Part shown: piece by piece, positions 27,474 to 35,898 of the stretch | How the letters are laid out: each line of letters begins with the position of its first letter | Position numbering within the stretch: the first letter of the stretch is position 1 | NCBI RefSeq assembly: GCF_900683735.1 | Contig: NZ_LR215979.1 | Coordinates: 682,001-746,000 of the forward strand | Reading direction: 5' to 3' | From: Fusobacterium ulcerans ATCC 49185 | GTDB taxonomy: Bacteria > Fusobacteriota > Fusobacteriia > Fusobacteriales > Fusobacteriaceae | DNA: 64,000 bases | The notes under the pieces: model-generated | Database searches by the model: none | Told to the model about the DNA's origin: nothing | Seen by the model: the letters and a program-made list of their open reading frames with translations, nothing else | Made by a program: the position numbers and the translations under genes

Positions 27474-29429
27474 ATGAAAAAAGTTTTAATGGCAGCAGCA
27501 ATACTAACAGTGAGTACAACAATAATGGCAGAGGAAAATATAGCCAGTCAGAGATTAAATGAATCAGTTATTTCTACAGAGAATTTTGAAACAAGTGTAT
27601 TGGATACTGCTAAAAATGTAACTATTGTAACTCAGGAAGATATCCAGAATAAGGGAGCCAGCACAGTGGCAGAAGCTCTTAGAGGAGTTCCGGGGTTAGA
27701 TATAAGATCAATGGATGGTTCCGATCCAGTATTTGATATGAGAGGATCAGGAGCTACAGCAGGAAGTAACACGCTTGTACTTTTAGATGGAGTTCCTTTG
27801 AATAATATAGAAGGAAGATATTTTACAAGTCAAATTCCTATTGATCAAATAGAGAAGATAGAAGTAATTCCTTCAGGTGGAGCTGTAATGTATGGAGATG
27901 GAGCTACTGGTGGAGTGATAAATATCATTACAAAACTTCCTCAAGATAAGAAAAATTATGGTAGTGTAAATATGGAAGCAGGGTCGTGGAACACAAGAAA
28001 AGGAACTGTAAATTATGGAACTAAAATAGGAGATAAATTTTTGTTGGATACTTCATATACATATACTGAGGGAGATGGATATAGAACTCCTCATCCTGAC
28101 TATAAAGATGGAGATACAAAGAAATCGCTTTGGCTAAGAGGTAGATATCTGCTTGATGATGGATATTTGGAAATGAGATATAATTATAACAAAGTAGAAG
28201 ATAGCTACAGTGATTATTTAACAAAAGAAAAATTTGATGACAGTATAAAACAACATGGAGCATCAGGAGGAAAATATAAAAATATATCAAATGAATATAC
28301 TTTGACATATAATAAAAAATTATCTGATAAATTATCTTTTCTGATTTATGGAGGATATACAGAGAATGATTATAGATATAAAGCAACATATTATCCAACT
28401 GCATACAATGAAAATAAAAGAAATTTAATAACTCAATACTATATAAAACCACAATTAAAATATACTTATGGAAAAGATAGTTATGTGATTTTGGGTGGAG
28501 ATTATAAAAATGGGAAAGTAGAAGATAGAGTATCTAAAAATCCAGATAAAGAAAAAGAATCATATGGAGGGTATATTTTAAATAAAACAACAGTTGGGCA
28601 ATTCCAATTTACTCAGGGATATAGAAAAGAGAGAAGTGATTTTGATTATTTTGAGTTTTCACAACCAGATATTAAAATAAAAAAGAAATTTTCAAGTGAT
28701 GCCTATGAATTAGCAGCAAATTATTTGTATTCTGATACAGGTAGTATTTATTTAAGTTTTACACAAGGATTTAGAACTCCAAATGCAGATGATTTAGGAG
28801 CATGGTATGGAGATATTGATGTGCAAGAAACAAAAGCATATGAACTTGGAGTAAAAGATATGTATAAAAATACATATATTTCTTCTTCTATATTTTTAAT
28901 TGATACAGATAATGAAATTTATTTGAAAAAAGATCCTACAGATAAAGATTATGGAAAATATGGAAAAAATACTAACTTTGATGGAAAAGTAAGGAGAATA
29001 GGGGGACAAGTTTCTCTACAACATTATTTTGATAGATTAACTTTAAGAGAAAATATTTCATATATTCAACCTAAAGTAACAAGTGGAAAATATGATGGAA
29101 AAGAATTTGCTGGAGTGCCAAGATGGAATGCTAATTTAGGAGCAACATATAACTTTACTGATAATATTTTAGGAAACTTAGATATATATTACTCAAGCAA
29201 AACTTATTCAACTGATGACTTTGCTAATAAATTAGGTAAGGATAATGATTATATAACAGTTGATACTAACTTGAAATATAATTTTGAAAATGGTTTAGAA
29301 ATATACACAGGAATAAGAAATTTATTTGATAAAAAATATGCAAATATTGTAACATCTAATACTCAATATAAAGTATGCTATCCAGCAGATGGAAGAAGTT
29401 ATTATGCAGGATTTAAATATAATTTTTAG
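27474..29429 (+). CDS. btuB: TonB-dependent cobalamin/corrinoid receptor, BtuB-like
   Basis: A 651-residue outer-membrane receptor. A signal peptide (residues 1-19) ends TTIMAEE. The plug domain begins TAKNVTIVTQEDIQNKGASTVAEALRGVPGLDIR and contains RGSGATAGSNTLVLLDGVPLN and MYGDGATGGVINIIT. The beta-barrel runs to the terminal YYAGFKYNF with C-terminal Phe, the outer-membrane insertion signal. Cobalamin specificity is inferred from the riboswitch and the BtuF-like gene. A terminator stands between it and btuF. Confidence 0.92.
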   Translation: MKKVLMAAAILTVSTTIMAEENIASQRLNESVISTENFETSVLDTAKNVTIVTQEDIQNKGASTVAEALRGVPGLDIRSMDGSDPVFDMRGSGATAGSNTLVLLDGVPLNNIEGRYFTSQIPIDQIEKIEVIPSGGAVMYGDGATGGVINIITKLPQDKKNYGSVNMEAGSWNTRKGTVNYGTKIGDKFLLDTSYTYTEGDGYRTPHPDYKDGDTKKSLWLRGRYLLDDGYLEMRYNYNKVEDSYSDYLTKEKFDDSIKQHGASGGKYKNISNEYTLTYNKKLSDKLSFLIYGGYTENDYRYKATYYPTAYNENKRNLITQYYIKPQLKYTYGKDSYVILGGDYKNGKVEDRVSKNPDKEKESYGGYILNKTTVGQFQFTQGYRKERSDFDYFEFSQPDIKIKKKFSSDAYELAANYLYSDTGSIYLSFTQGFRTPNADDLGAWYGDIDVQETKAYELGVKDMYKNTYISSSIFLIDTDNEIYLKKDPTDKDYGKYGKNTNFDGKVRRIGGQVSLQHYFDRLTLRENISYIQPKVTSGKYDGKEFAGVPRWNANLGATYNFTDNILGNLDIYYSSKTYSTDDFANKLGKDNDYITVDTNLKYNFENGLEIYTGIRNLFDKKYANIVTSNTQYKVCYPADGRSYYAGFKYNF

Positions 29430-29453
29430 GATGGCATAATAAAATGATATAAT

Positions 29454-29482
29454 AGATAGACAGAGATTTCTCTGTCTATTTT
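29454..29482 (+). terminator. Intrinsic terminator between btuB-like and btuF-like genes
   Basis: Near-perfect stem ATAGACAGAGA / TCTCTGTCTAT with a minimal loop and TTTT. It should limit btuF expression relative to btuB. Confidence 0.8.
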
Positions 29483-29503
29483 AAAATTAAAGGATAAGTG
29501 ATA

Positions 29504-30352
29504 ATGATGATAAAAAAGTTTTTAGTAATAATTTTATTCCTTTTTTCAGTTACATCTTTTTCTAAAGAATACAACAGGATAGCATCTGGAAGTCCATCAG
29601 TAACAGAAATACTTTATGAATTAGGATTGAAAGATAAAATAATTGCAATGGATAAAAATTCTGATGTAAAAGGGTTAGATGATATGAAAATACCAAAAGT
29701 AAGTTTTTATCAAATAGATACTGAAAGTATTTTCTCATTAAAAGCAGACTTGATAATACTTTCTACATTTAACAGAGCAGATAGAGAAGATTTTATTGAA
29801 TTTATGAAGAAAAAGGGAACAGATGTAATTTATATTTCTGATATAAAAAGTATAGAGGATATTTATAGTTGTATTAGAGAAATAGGAGAAAAGACAGAAA
29901 GGAAATCTGAAGCAGAAAATATAATTTCTAAAATGGAAAAAGAAATAAACGAAGTAAAAGAAATAAGTAAAAATATAAAAAATAAAAAGAAAGCATATTT
30001 TGAAATATCACCCTTCCCTTCTATGTATACATTTGGCAAAGATGTATTTATGAATGAAATGTTAGAAATTGCAGGGGTAGAAAATATATTTAATGATAAA
30101 AGCGGATGGTTTATTCCAAGTTTAGAAGTTATAGCAAGAAGAAATCCAGATATAATATTTACAAGTACTTATCAAGTTGATGATCCAGTAAAAGAAATTA
30201 TTGATAGAGGAAATTGGAATATAATAAAAGCTGTAAGAGAAAGAAAAATATATCCAATAAGCAGAGAAGCTGTCAGACCATCTATTAGAATAATTGAAGT
30301 AATAAAAAGAATAGCAGAAGTAAGTTATCCAGAGTATTATGAAAGTAAATAA
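29504..30352 (+). CDS. btuF: Periplasmic corrinoid-binding protein, BtuF-like
   Basis: A 282-residue TroA-fold binding protein. The N-terminal signal (MMIKKFLVIILFLFSVTSFS) has no lipobox cysteine, so it is a soluble periplasmic protein. RIASGSPSVTEILYELGLKDKIIAMDK and GVENIFNDKSGWFIPSLEVIARRNPDIIF are typical of BtuF. Several start codons (GTG, ATG, ATG) lie within 10 bases; the first ATG is best spaced from AGGA. No BtuC or BtuD gene is adjacent, so the permease must be elsewhere. Confidence 0.85.
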   Translation: MMIKKFLVIILFLFSVTSFSKEYNRIASGSPSVTEILYELGLKDKIIAMDKNSDVKGLDDMKIPKVSFYQIDTESIFSLKADLIILSTFNRADREDFIEFMKKKGTDVIYISDIKSIEDIYSCIREIGEKTERKSEAENIISKMEKEINEVKEISKNIKNKKKAYFEISPFPSMYTFGKDVFMNEMLEIAGVENIFNDKSGWFIPSLEVIARRNPDIIFTSTYQVDDPVKEIIDRGNWNIIKAVRERKIYPISREAVRPSIRIIEVIKRIAEVSYPEYYESK

Positions 30353-30435
30353 AAGTTCTTGAAGTAGAAATAGAAAAGAAAAATATTGTTACTTTATGAT
30401 GTAATTAAAAATAATATCTATGGAGGAAATGCTTT

Positions 30436-30756
30436 ATGAAAAAAATTGTAATAATCTTTATGTTAGCTATGCTGTCTTTGAATATTTATGCTTCTGTTAA
30501 AGGAACAACATTGAATGGATATCTTTTTGCGAGAACTAAGGAACAAATGGTTAAGCTTGTGGAATATGTAAGAAATAACAATAAAAAAGAATTTATTAAA
30601 TATATTAAAGAATTGCAGATAACAGGTGAGGGCGGAGCATTAGATGGAGGGTTGGAAGTTGAAATTGTAGACAGCAGTCAAGGATTGGTTCAAATAAGGT
30701 TAGTTGGGAGAACAGAAACAGTTTGGACAGTAACAGAAGCAATAAATAGAGAATAA
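30436..30756 (+). CDS. Small secreted protein of unknown function
   Basis: A 106-residue protein. Residues 1-19 form a signal peptide (MKKIVIIFMLAMLSLNIYA). The rest is a small domain with GEGGALDGGLEVEIVDSSQGLVQIRLVGRTETVWTV near the end, which looks like beta strands. I do not recognise the family. An ATGGAGGAAATGC box precedes the start. It follows the btuF-like gene in the same direction after 83 bases but may be independent. Confidence 0.7.
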   Translation: MKKIVIIFMLAMLSLNIYASVKGTTLNGYLFARTKEQMVKLVEYVRNNNKKEFIKYIKELQITGEGGALDGGLEVEIVDSSQGLVQIRLVGRTETVWTVTEAINRE

Positions 30757-30903
30757 TTAAAAAAGTTGGGGGAAAATTTATTAGCTTAATTTTCAGCATA
30801 AATTTTGCTGTTAACTAAGAATAAAAAATAGATAGAGATTAAAGAAATCATTAAATAATAAGTGTTGTGGTTGGTCACAAGTATAAAATAAAATATCTGT
30901 AAA

Positions 30904-30950
30904 TTAGAAATAGGATCTAAGACATTGGGAGTCTCAGATCCTATTTCTAA
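30904..30950. repeat. 20-bp hairpin with 7-base loop
   Basis: TTAGAAATAGGATCTAAGAC (30904-30923) pairs with its inverted copy at 30931-30950 with one mismatch. Neither strand is followed by a convincing T-run, so it is not a typical terminator. Confidence 0.8.
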
Positions 30951-31140
30951 ATTTGGTTAAATTTAAAATACAGTAACACTTCAAGGAAAGGGTCATCTTT
31001 ATAATATCATTAGTTTAATATTTTGTCAACAAATATTTTGATAATCAAAAAATATTTTTTAAGAAGTATTATATATTTTGTTAAAAATATCTCTAAAATT
31101 ATAGAAAATAAAGATATAGATAATTCTAATTTTAATAAAT

Positions 31141-31174
31141 AAAAAAACTAGTGAAAAAATTATTTTCACTAGTT
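31141..31174 (-). terminator. Terminator of the minus-strand membrane-protein gene
   Basis: Perfect 12-bp stem AACTAGTGAAAA / TTTTCACTAGTT followed on the minus strand by a T-run. Confidence 0.85.
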
Positions 31175-31184
31175 AGAATAAAAT

Positions 31185-31580
31185 TTATAAATTGTTTGAA
31201 CGCAATGATTTTTTCTTTAAAAATTGATAGATAAAAGAAGTGATAAATGTATTAACGATTCCAAGAGTTAGTGTTATTAATATATTTTGAAATAAATCTG
31301 AAATATCTAGACAATCTAAAAGTGTTCTAGTAAATACTATAGAAAAGGTATTTGTGAGAGAAAAGTTAAAATAAAAGCTGATGAGAGTATAAATTAAAAA
31401 ATATTTAAATTTAAAATCTTTATCTCTCAACCAATATATAAAAATTATAAAATAAAAAGAAAAATAGACATATTTTTTTATATTGAATAAATGTATACTT
31501 ACAAAAATTTGTAAAAATATAGCAATGAAAGTAAATATAATTCCAAGTATAATAAGAAATTTATCAAATTTTTTATTCAT
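31185..31580 (-). CDS. Small integral membrane protein, unknown function
   Basis: A 131-residue, very hydrophobic protein with four predicted membrane segments (about residues 8-28, 38-54, 60-78 and 100-122) and basic ends (MNKKFDKF and KKKSLRS). A TTAGGAGGTC box lies 7 bases before the ATG and a strong terminator follows, so it is a real single-gene unit. I do not recognise the family. It lies in the accessory stretch beside the prophage. Confidence 0.65.
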   Translation of the reverse strand: MNKKFDKFLIILGIIFTFIAIFLQIFVSIHLFNIKKYVYFSFYFIIFIYWLRDKDFKFKYFLIYTLISFYFNFSLTNTFSIVFTRTLLDCLDISDLFQNILITLTLGIVNTFITSFIYQFLKKKSLRSNNL

Positions 31581-31826
31581 AAAAGACCTCCTAATTGATG
31601 ATAAATTTTATCATAATTTTAAGTTCGTTACAAGAAAATTTGATGTCTTTAAAATAGGAATATAGGATGTTTTAAAAAAAGATATAAGGTTTTAAATCTT
31701 GTTTGGAATGAGACTTATATATAATTTTATTTGAAAATTGTATTGTTTTAAGTAGACAACACAAATCAATTTCTGTTAAACTACAAATACAATTAAGAAT
31801 TACTAGGAGAGAAGAGGTGTTTATTT

Positions 31827-32237
31827 TTGGAAGGAAGATGTAAAAGATGTAACAAAAGACTTTTTTGGTTTAAAGAAGTAAATATGTATAGAGGGGAAGA
31901 ATATTGTAATAAATGTTATGAGATACTTTCTAGGGAAAGTAAAAAAGGAATAGAAATAAATGGAAGTGAAATAGTTAAAAAAGAAGAAAAAATAAAATCT
32001 GAGCCTGATAAAAAATTATTTGAAGATATAAGTATAAATGATAAAGGTGGTATAGGTTGGTTACTGATTGGTCTTTTAAGTTCAGGAATAGGGATTATAT
32101 TATTTGTTATTTTTCATAAAAAATATCCTAAAAGAGCCAAGTCATTACTTTTAGGAGTAGGACTAAGTGTAATACTTCCTATTGTAATATTTGGAATAAT
32201 GGTGATTATAGAATTAATTTCAGGAGAATTAACTTAA
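31827..32237 (+). CDS. Zinc-ribbon membrane protein
   Basis: A 136-residue protein. An N-terminal treble-clef or zinc-ribbon has Cys5, Cys8, Cys27 and Cys30 (CxxC...CxxC), then a charged linker, then two membrane segments from about residue 72 (WLLIGLLSSGIGIILFVIF) and 104 onward with a basic loop between them. This form is seen in small bacterial stress or superinfection-related membrane proteins but has no assigned function. Start is TTG, preceded by GAAGAGGTG. Confidence 0.65.
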   Translation: MEGRCKRCNKRLFWFKEVNMYRGEEYCNKCYEILSRESKKGIEINGSEIVKKEEKIKSEPDKKLFEDISINDKGGIGWLLIGLLSSGIGIILFVIFHKKYPKRAKSLLLGVGLSVILPIVIFGIMVIIELISGELT

Positions 32238-32462
32238 TATAAGATTAAATAAAATGTTTCTAAAGTATCTAGTTAAAAAATTATATTTTGAGAAGCATTT
32301 TTTATTTTTGCAGTGATTATAAAATAGTTATCTTAAGAAGCAAATAAAATTTTAAAGGAGAATTTTTATATTAGATAATTTACATATTTGGTATGTTTTA
32401 AATTTAGGTGTTATGATGAGTTATCTCTAGAGAAAAAGTAACTTTTATAGGAGGTAATAAAT

Positions 32463-32741
32463 ATGCAACAAATTGTATTAAAAAATGTTAAAATCGGAAA
32501 TATTATAAGAGATGTTATTTTTCAAGCAGATACAATAACTTCTTTTCCCAAAACTCTTGGGTATGTTTGTGAAGGAAATGTGACATGGGATACTAGTATT
32601 GTTATGAATGATACAACTTATGAATGTACTGGATATACTGGATTTGCAAATAATGCTTTTAAAATTAGTAAAGTAAGATTAAATCTTACTCTTAGTCAAC
32701 CTGGAAATATTCCAAATAAAGTAGTGATTAGTTTTAATTAA
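32463..32741 (+). CDS. Hypothetical 92-residue protein
   Basis: A short protein with no signal peptide and alternating hydrophobic/polar residues (VLKNVKIGNIIRDVIFQAD, KVRLNLTLSQPGNIPNKVVISF) that suggest beta structure. Two cysteines (about 36 and 56). Strong box AGGAGGTAATAA and a terminator 10 bases after the stop show it is an independent unit. Family not recognised. Confidence 0.65.
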   Translation: MQQIVLKNVKIGNIIRDVIFQADTITSFPKTLGYVCEGNVTWDTSIVMNDTTYECTGYTGFANNAFKISKVRLNLTLSQPGNIPNKVVISFN

Positions 32742-32750
32742 TCATTTTTA

Positions 32751-32782
32751 AAATCAGGAAGATTAATGTCTTCCTGGTTTTT
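32751..32782 (+). terminator. Intrinsic terminator
   Basis: Stem AAATCAGGAAGA / TCTTCCTGGTTT with a 6-base loop and a T-run. Confidence 0.85.
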
Positions 32783-33168
32783 ATATTCTGTTCTATTTGA
32801 TAAAAACACTTTGGGTACCTAAGTAATTTAATAAATATTTAATTTTGTACTATTTATTTTGATATGGCTTATTTTTAAAGAGTTTTAAATGGTCCAAACT
32901 TCTCTTTTTTATTCAGTAATTTTCTCAAACACACAACAAAAGCTCCCTTGAGAGTGAGAGCTTTTGTTCGTAGAAATTAAAATGTAATAAAATAACAAAA
33001 TTCAAAAACAACAAACTATCTATATTCCTTGAAAATGAATAGATAAAAATGGGTATAAAATTACATGAAATTTTCTCGGGTGGTCACGCGTTGGTCACAA
33101 ATAGAAAATTTTATAGTATTTAATATTTAATACTAATATATTGTTGATAAAAATTTTAACATATAAAA
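32783..33168. other. Candidate prophage left end (attL region)
   Basis: A gene-free, AT-rich stretch. It contains a hairpin AACAAAAGCTC / GAGCTTTTGTT (32935-32968) that can end the integrase transcript, and the paired motifs GTGGTCAC and TTGGTCAC (33080-33098), which look like arm-type integrase sites. The core att sequence cannot be fixed because the right end is outside the window. Confidence 0.5.
32935..32968. terminator. Hairpin terminator at the prophage left edge
   Basis: An 11-bp stem AACAAAAGCTC / GAGCTTTTGTT with a 12-base loop, suited to end minus-strand transcription from the integrase gene. Confidence 0.65.
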
Positions 33169-34197
33169 TTAATTTATCTTTTCTATAGCTTTTTTGAGTT
33201 CATCTATACTTTTATGTGTGTATACTTGCTCAGTAAGATCAAAGCTGCTATGGCCAATTATATTTTTAATTGCTGTGGTATTTGCATCAGCATTATTTAA
33301 AAGTGTAGCAAAGGTATGCCTGCAATCATGGGCACTGTGATAGTGTAATTTTAATTCTTTTGTTAATTTATCTAAAGCTCTTCTATAATGTTGATGCTTT
33401 GCTCCATATGTATTACCTGGAAACTCAAAAATATATTCACTAGAAGTCATTTTATACCTATTGAGGATTAGTCTATATATTTTTGAATGGATTGGAACTA
33501 CTCTTTTTTTACCAGCATCTGTTTTTATTCCAGCTCCTTTGATAATTCCACTTTCTAAATCAACATTCTCTTTTTTCATAGCTATAATTTCACCAATACG
33601 CAATCCAGAATAAATCATAATGAGTGTTGTATCTACCTCTTCATGTTTATATAAATTATTCCATAATTCTTGTATTTCTTCATCAGTAAATGTTTTCTTT
33701 TCACGTTTAACCTCATGTTTTTTCCTGTATTCTAAAAATAGGCTATAGTCTTTTTCTATCAAGTCATTTTTCATAGCAAACTTAGAAACTTTGCTAAATA
33801 AGTTTTTTATTTCAATACCTATTGAATGGGTGTTTTCATCTAGAATTATTGAAAAATCTGTGTGACGCAATTCTTTAAATTTGACATTGTGTAAAATAAA
33901 ACATTTTTCAAACATTCTTTTATACACATATTGACGTTCCTTACTTAATAGAGGGAATTCATAATCAACCCATCTGTCATATATATTTTTAAAAGTAAGT
34001 TTATCAAGAGATAAATCCCTTGGGTTAGTTTGAAAAGCTGCTAAAGCTTCTACAGCTTCTTTTTTAGTTTTATAGCATCCTAAATTAACTCTGTAGGTTC
34101 TTCCATCAGAATTTTTAGTTGCTATTCTTACTCTCCAAGGATTACGCCTATTTCCAGTTAATTTGGTTATACTACCAGTTCCATTAGCTCTTTTCAT
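33169..34197 (-). CDS. Phage tyrosine integrase
   Basis: A 342-residue tyrosine recombinase: an N-terminal arm-binding part (ANGTGSITKLTGNRRNPWRVRIATKN), a core-binding domain (about 65-165) and the catalytic domain. The catalytic residues are visible as Arg in YSGLRIGEI, the His-x-x-Arg in SAHDCRHTFATLLN, His in IIGHSSFDLTEQ and Tyr in VYTH. It integrates and excises the prophage, and it lies at the left end next to presumed arm sites. Transcribed away from the cargo operon. Confidence 0.95.
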   Translation of the reverse strand: MKRANGTGSITKLTGNRRNPWRVRIATKNSDGRTYRVNLGCYKTKKEAVEALAAFQTNPRDLSLDKLTFKNIYDRWVDYEFPLLSKERQYVYKRMFEKCFILHNVKFKELRHTDFSIILDENTHSIGIEIKNLFSKVSKFAMKNDLIEKDYSLFLEYRKKHEVKREKKTFTDEEIQELWNNLYKHEEVDTTLIMIYSGLRIGEIIAMKKENVDLESGIIKGAGIKTDAGKKRVVPIHSKIYRLILNRYKMTSSEYIFEFPGNTYGAKHQHYRRALDKLTKELKLHYHSAHDCRHTFATLLNNADANTTAIKNIIGHSSFDLTEQVYTHKSIDELKKAIEKIN

Positions 34198-34249
34198 AAA
34201 ACAATCTCCTTAGTATTAAAACTATATTTCTATAAAATTTATTATCAAT

Positions 34250-34278
34250 ATAGTATATCGATAGCTATACGATGTCAA
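34250..34278 (-). promoter_or_regulatory. Integrase promoter with palindromic operator
   Basis: Minus-strand TTGACA (34273-34278), 17-base spacer and TACTAT (34250-34255). The spacer holds a palindrome (ATCG-ATAGCTAT-A-CGAT), a candidate site for the divergent XRE regulator. Confidence 0.65.
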
Positions 34279-34344
34279 TCTTTTTTTACTTTTTATGGAA
34301 AATAAGTTATAATATAATGAAAAATAAAAATTAAGGTGAGAATA

Positions 34345-34782
34345 ATGAGTTTTGGAAAAGAGTTAGAAAAAATAAGGAAAAAGAACAAAGATAGCCTTAG
34401 AAAATTAGCTGAAAAAACTGGAGTAACTCATAGTTATATTCAACAAATCGAAAATGGAACTCGACCTTCAAGTTTAGAATTTTTAGAAAAAGTAACAATA
34501 ATTTATTCAGAAGATAAAGAAGCTTTAGAATTAACATATTGTAAGGAAAAAATCCCTAAATCTATCTATAGTAGAATAGATGAAATGACTAATATAATAT
34601 TAAAAGAGGATTCTTTTAATATCTTTTTTTTAAAATTATTTAGTAAATTAGATATTAATGGAAAAAAACAAGTAATGGAATTGATTGTAAGTAAATTAGA
34701 AAAGCTGAGTGATGATGAGAAATACAAAAAAGATGAGAAGCTATTAGAAGAGATAAGAGAGTTTATAAAAAAAATTGGATAA
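34345..34782 (+). CDS. XRE-family transcriptional regulator at head of defence-like operon
   Basis: A 145-residue protein with an N-terminal HTH (residues 2-60: LRKLAEKTGVTHSYIQQIENGTRPSSLEFL) and a C-terminal helical part. The chosen ATG is 5-6 bases after AAGGTGAG. It lies 50 bases before the nuclease gene in the same direction, so it may control that operon and the divergent integrase promoter. Confidence 0.88.
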   Translation: MSFGKELEKIRKKNKDSLRKLAEKTGVTHSYIQQIENGTRPSSLEFLEKVTIIYSEDKEALELTYCKEKIPKSIYSRIDEMTNIILKEDSFNIFFLKLFSKLDINGKKQVMELIVSKLEKLSDDEKYKKDEKLLEEIREFIKKIG

Positions 34783-34832
34783 AATCATTTACAAGTTATA
34801 AATAAAAATATATACTTAAGAAAAGGTGAGTT

Positions 34833-35894
34833 ATGAACAATAAAAGACAGGCTACAGCTAGTGCAAAGGGGTACATTTTACAAAGTTATTTTGGAATATA
34901 TTTTTTCTTTAAAGATGAAAATTATAAAGAAATTGATTGGGTTAAAATTGAAGGAGAAAAAGAAGATATAGAAATTTATTATTATGATAAAACTAAGGAT
35001 TATATTCAAGTAAAAACTCAAGAAAAACCAGCAAAAGCCACTTGTTTTGATGGAAAAAAATTTAAAAAAGGAATTTTAACACTATATGAAGCCCTTGAAG
35101 TAGCTGAAAAAGAAGGTGAAAAAGTAAATAAACTTATTCTAGCTAATAATATGTTTTTTCAGGGAATAAAAAGATTAGATAAAAAAATAGAAAAAGGAGA
35201 AGAAGAAAATTTTATCTATAATTTATATGAAGATTTTTCAGATGAGGAAATTTCTGATTTTTCTAAAAAAGTTAATTATACTATAGATCAAAAGCTTTAT
35301 TTGGCTAGAATAGATGATTCTTTTTTATTGAATCAATCTAAAATTATCCCAGAGTTAAAAAAAATAATAAATAAGTTAGCATTGAATGACATTGAAAGTA
35401 ATATTTATGATGCTTTAAAAGTATTGTTTACTGAAAATAGTTGTGATCGTATAAAAAAAATTACCAAAAAAAATGTAGCATGGACATTTATAAAAAAGAA
35501 AATAAACCAAGAAAAAATAGTTAATAAATTTAATGAAGAATTTAGTAAAGAATTAGATGATTCAGATGTAACTGATATAGAGTTCTTGCTAGAAGATGTG
35601 AGTATTATTGATATGATAGAAAACTATTCGGAATACTATGAAATTTATATGCATTTCCAAAAATTAAGTGAGGATTTTTTTATAAGCAAGGGAAAGCCTA
35701 GTAAAAATAATATCAAAGAATTTATTGAATATATATCTATCCCCTTTAAAGAAAAAGAATATTTATATATAAAATGCTCAGATAATTACAAAGAACAAGA
35801 AATTAAACTTATTTATTATTTTTTCTCTTACTACATGTATTTGAAAAAAAATGATGCTAGAAAAATATATGATGAATTTGACATTAGGGGATGA
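34833..35894 (+). CDS. DUF4297/Cap4-like nuclease, effector of a two-gene defence-like module
   Basis: A 353-residue protein. Residues 7-65 match the N-terminal pattern of DUF4297/Cap4 nucleases of the PD-(D/E)xK fold: GYILQSYF (Gln17), KIEGEKEDIEI (Glu40, Asp45) and the core YIQVKT (Gln59, Lys61). The remaining 280 residues are helical with no motif that I recognise. In Lamassu and related systems a Cap4-type nuclease is paired with an SMC-like ATPase, as here: the ATPase begins 4 bases after this stop. Predicted to cut DNA when the ATPase senses invasion. Family assignment is by eye and not certain. Confidence 0.65.
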   Translation: MNNKRQATASAKGYILQSYFGIYFFFKDENYKEIDWVKIEGEKEDIEIYYYDKTKDYIQVKTQEKPAKATCFDGKKFKKGILTLYEALEVAEKEGEKVNKLILANNMFFQGIKRLDKKIEKGEEENFIYNLYEDFSDEEISDFSKKVNYTIDQKLYLARIDDSFLLNQSKIIPELKKIINKLALNDIESNIYDALKVLFTENSCDRIKKITKKNVAWTFIKKKINQEKIVNKFNEEFSKELDDSDVTDIEFLLEDVSIIDMIENYSEYYEIYMHFQKLSEDFFISKGKPSKNNIKEFIEYISIPFKEKEYLYIKCSDNYKEQEIKLIYYFFSYYMYLKKNDARKIYDEFDIRG

Positions 35895-35898
35895 AAAT

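Larger units (their letters stand above)
30757..31184. other. Gene-free segment with long hairpin and TTGGTCACAA motif
   Basis: It holds the motif TTGGTCACAA (30871-30880), repeated near the integrase gene, a 20-bp inverted repeat at 30904-30950, and a terminator for the minus-strand gene to the right. A weak CAGCA/TGCTG hairpin near 30800 may end the preceding transcript. No gene is seen. Confidence 0.6.

Noticed and set aside
28021-28452. A 143-codon open frame antisense to the btuB-like gene
   Set aside because: Composition is Tyr/His/Leu-rich in the way of a shadow frame, it has no ribosome binding site, and the sense strand encodes a clear TonB receptor.
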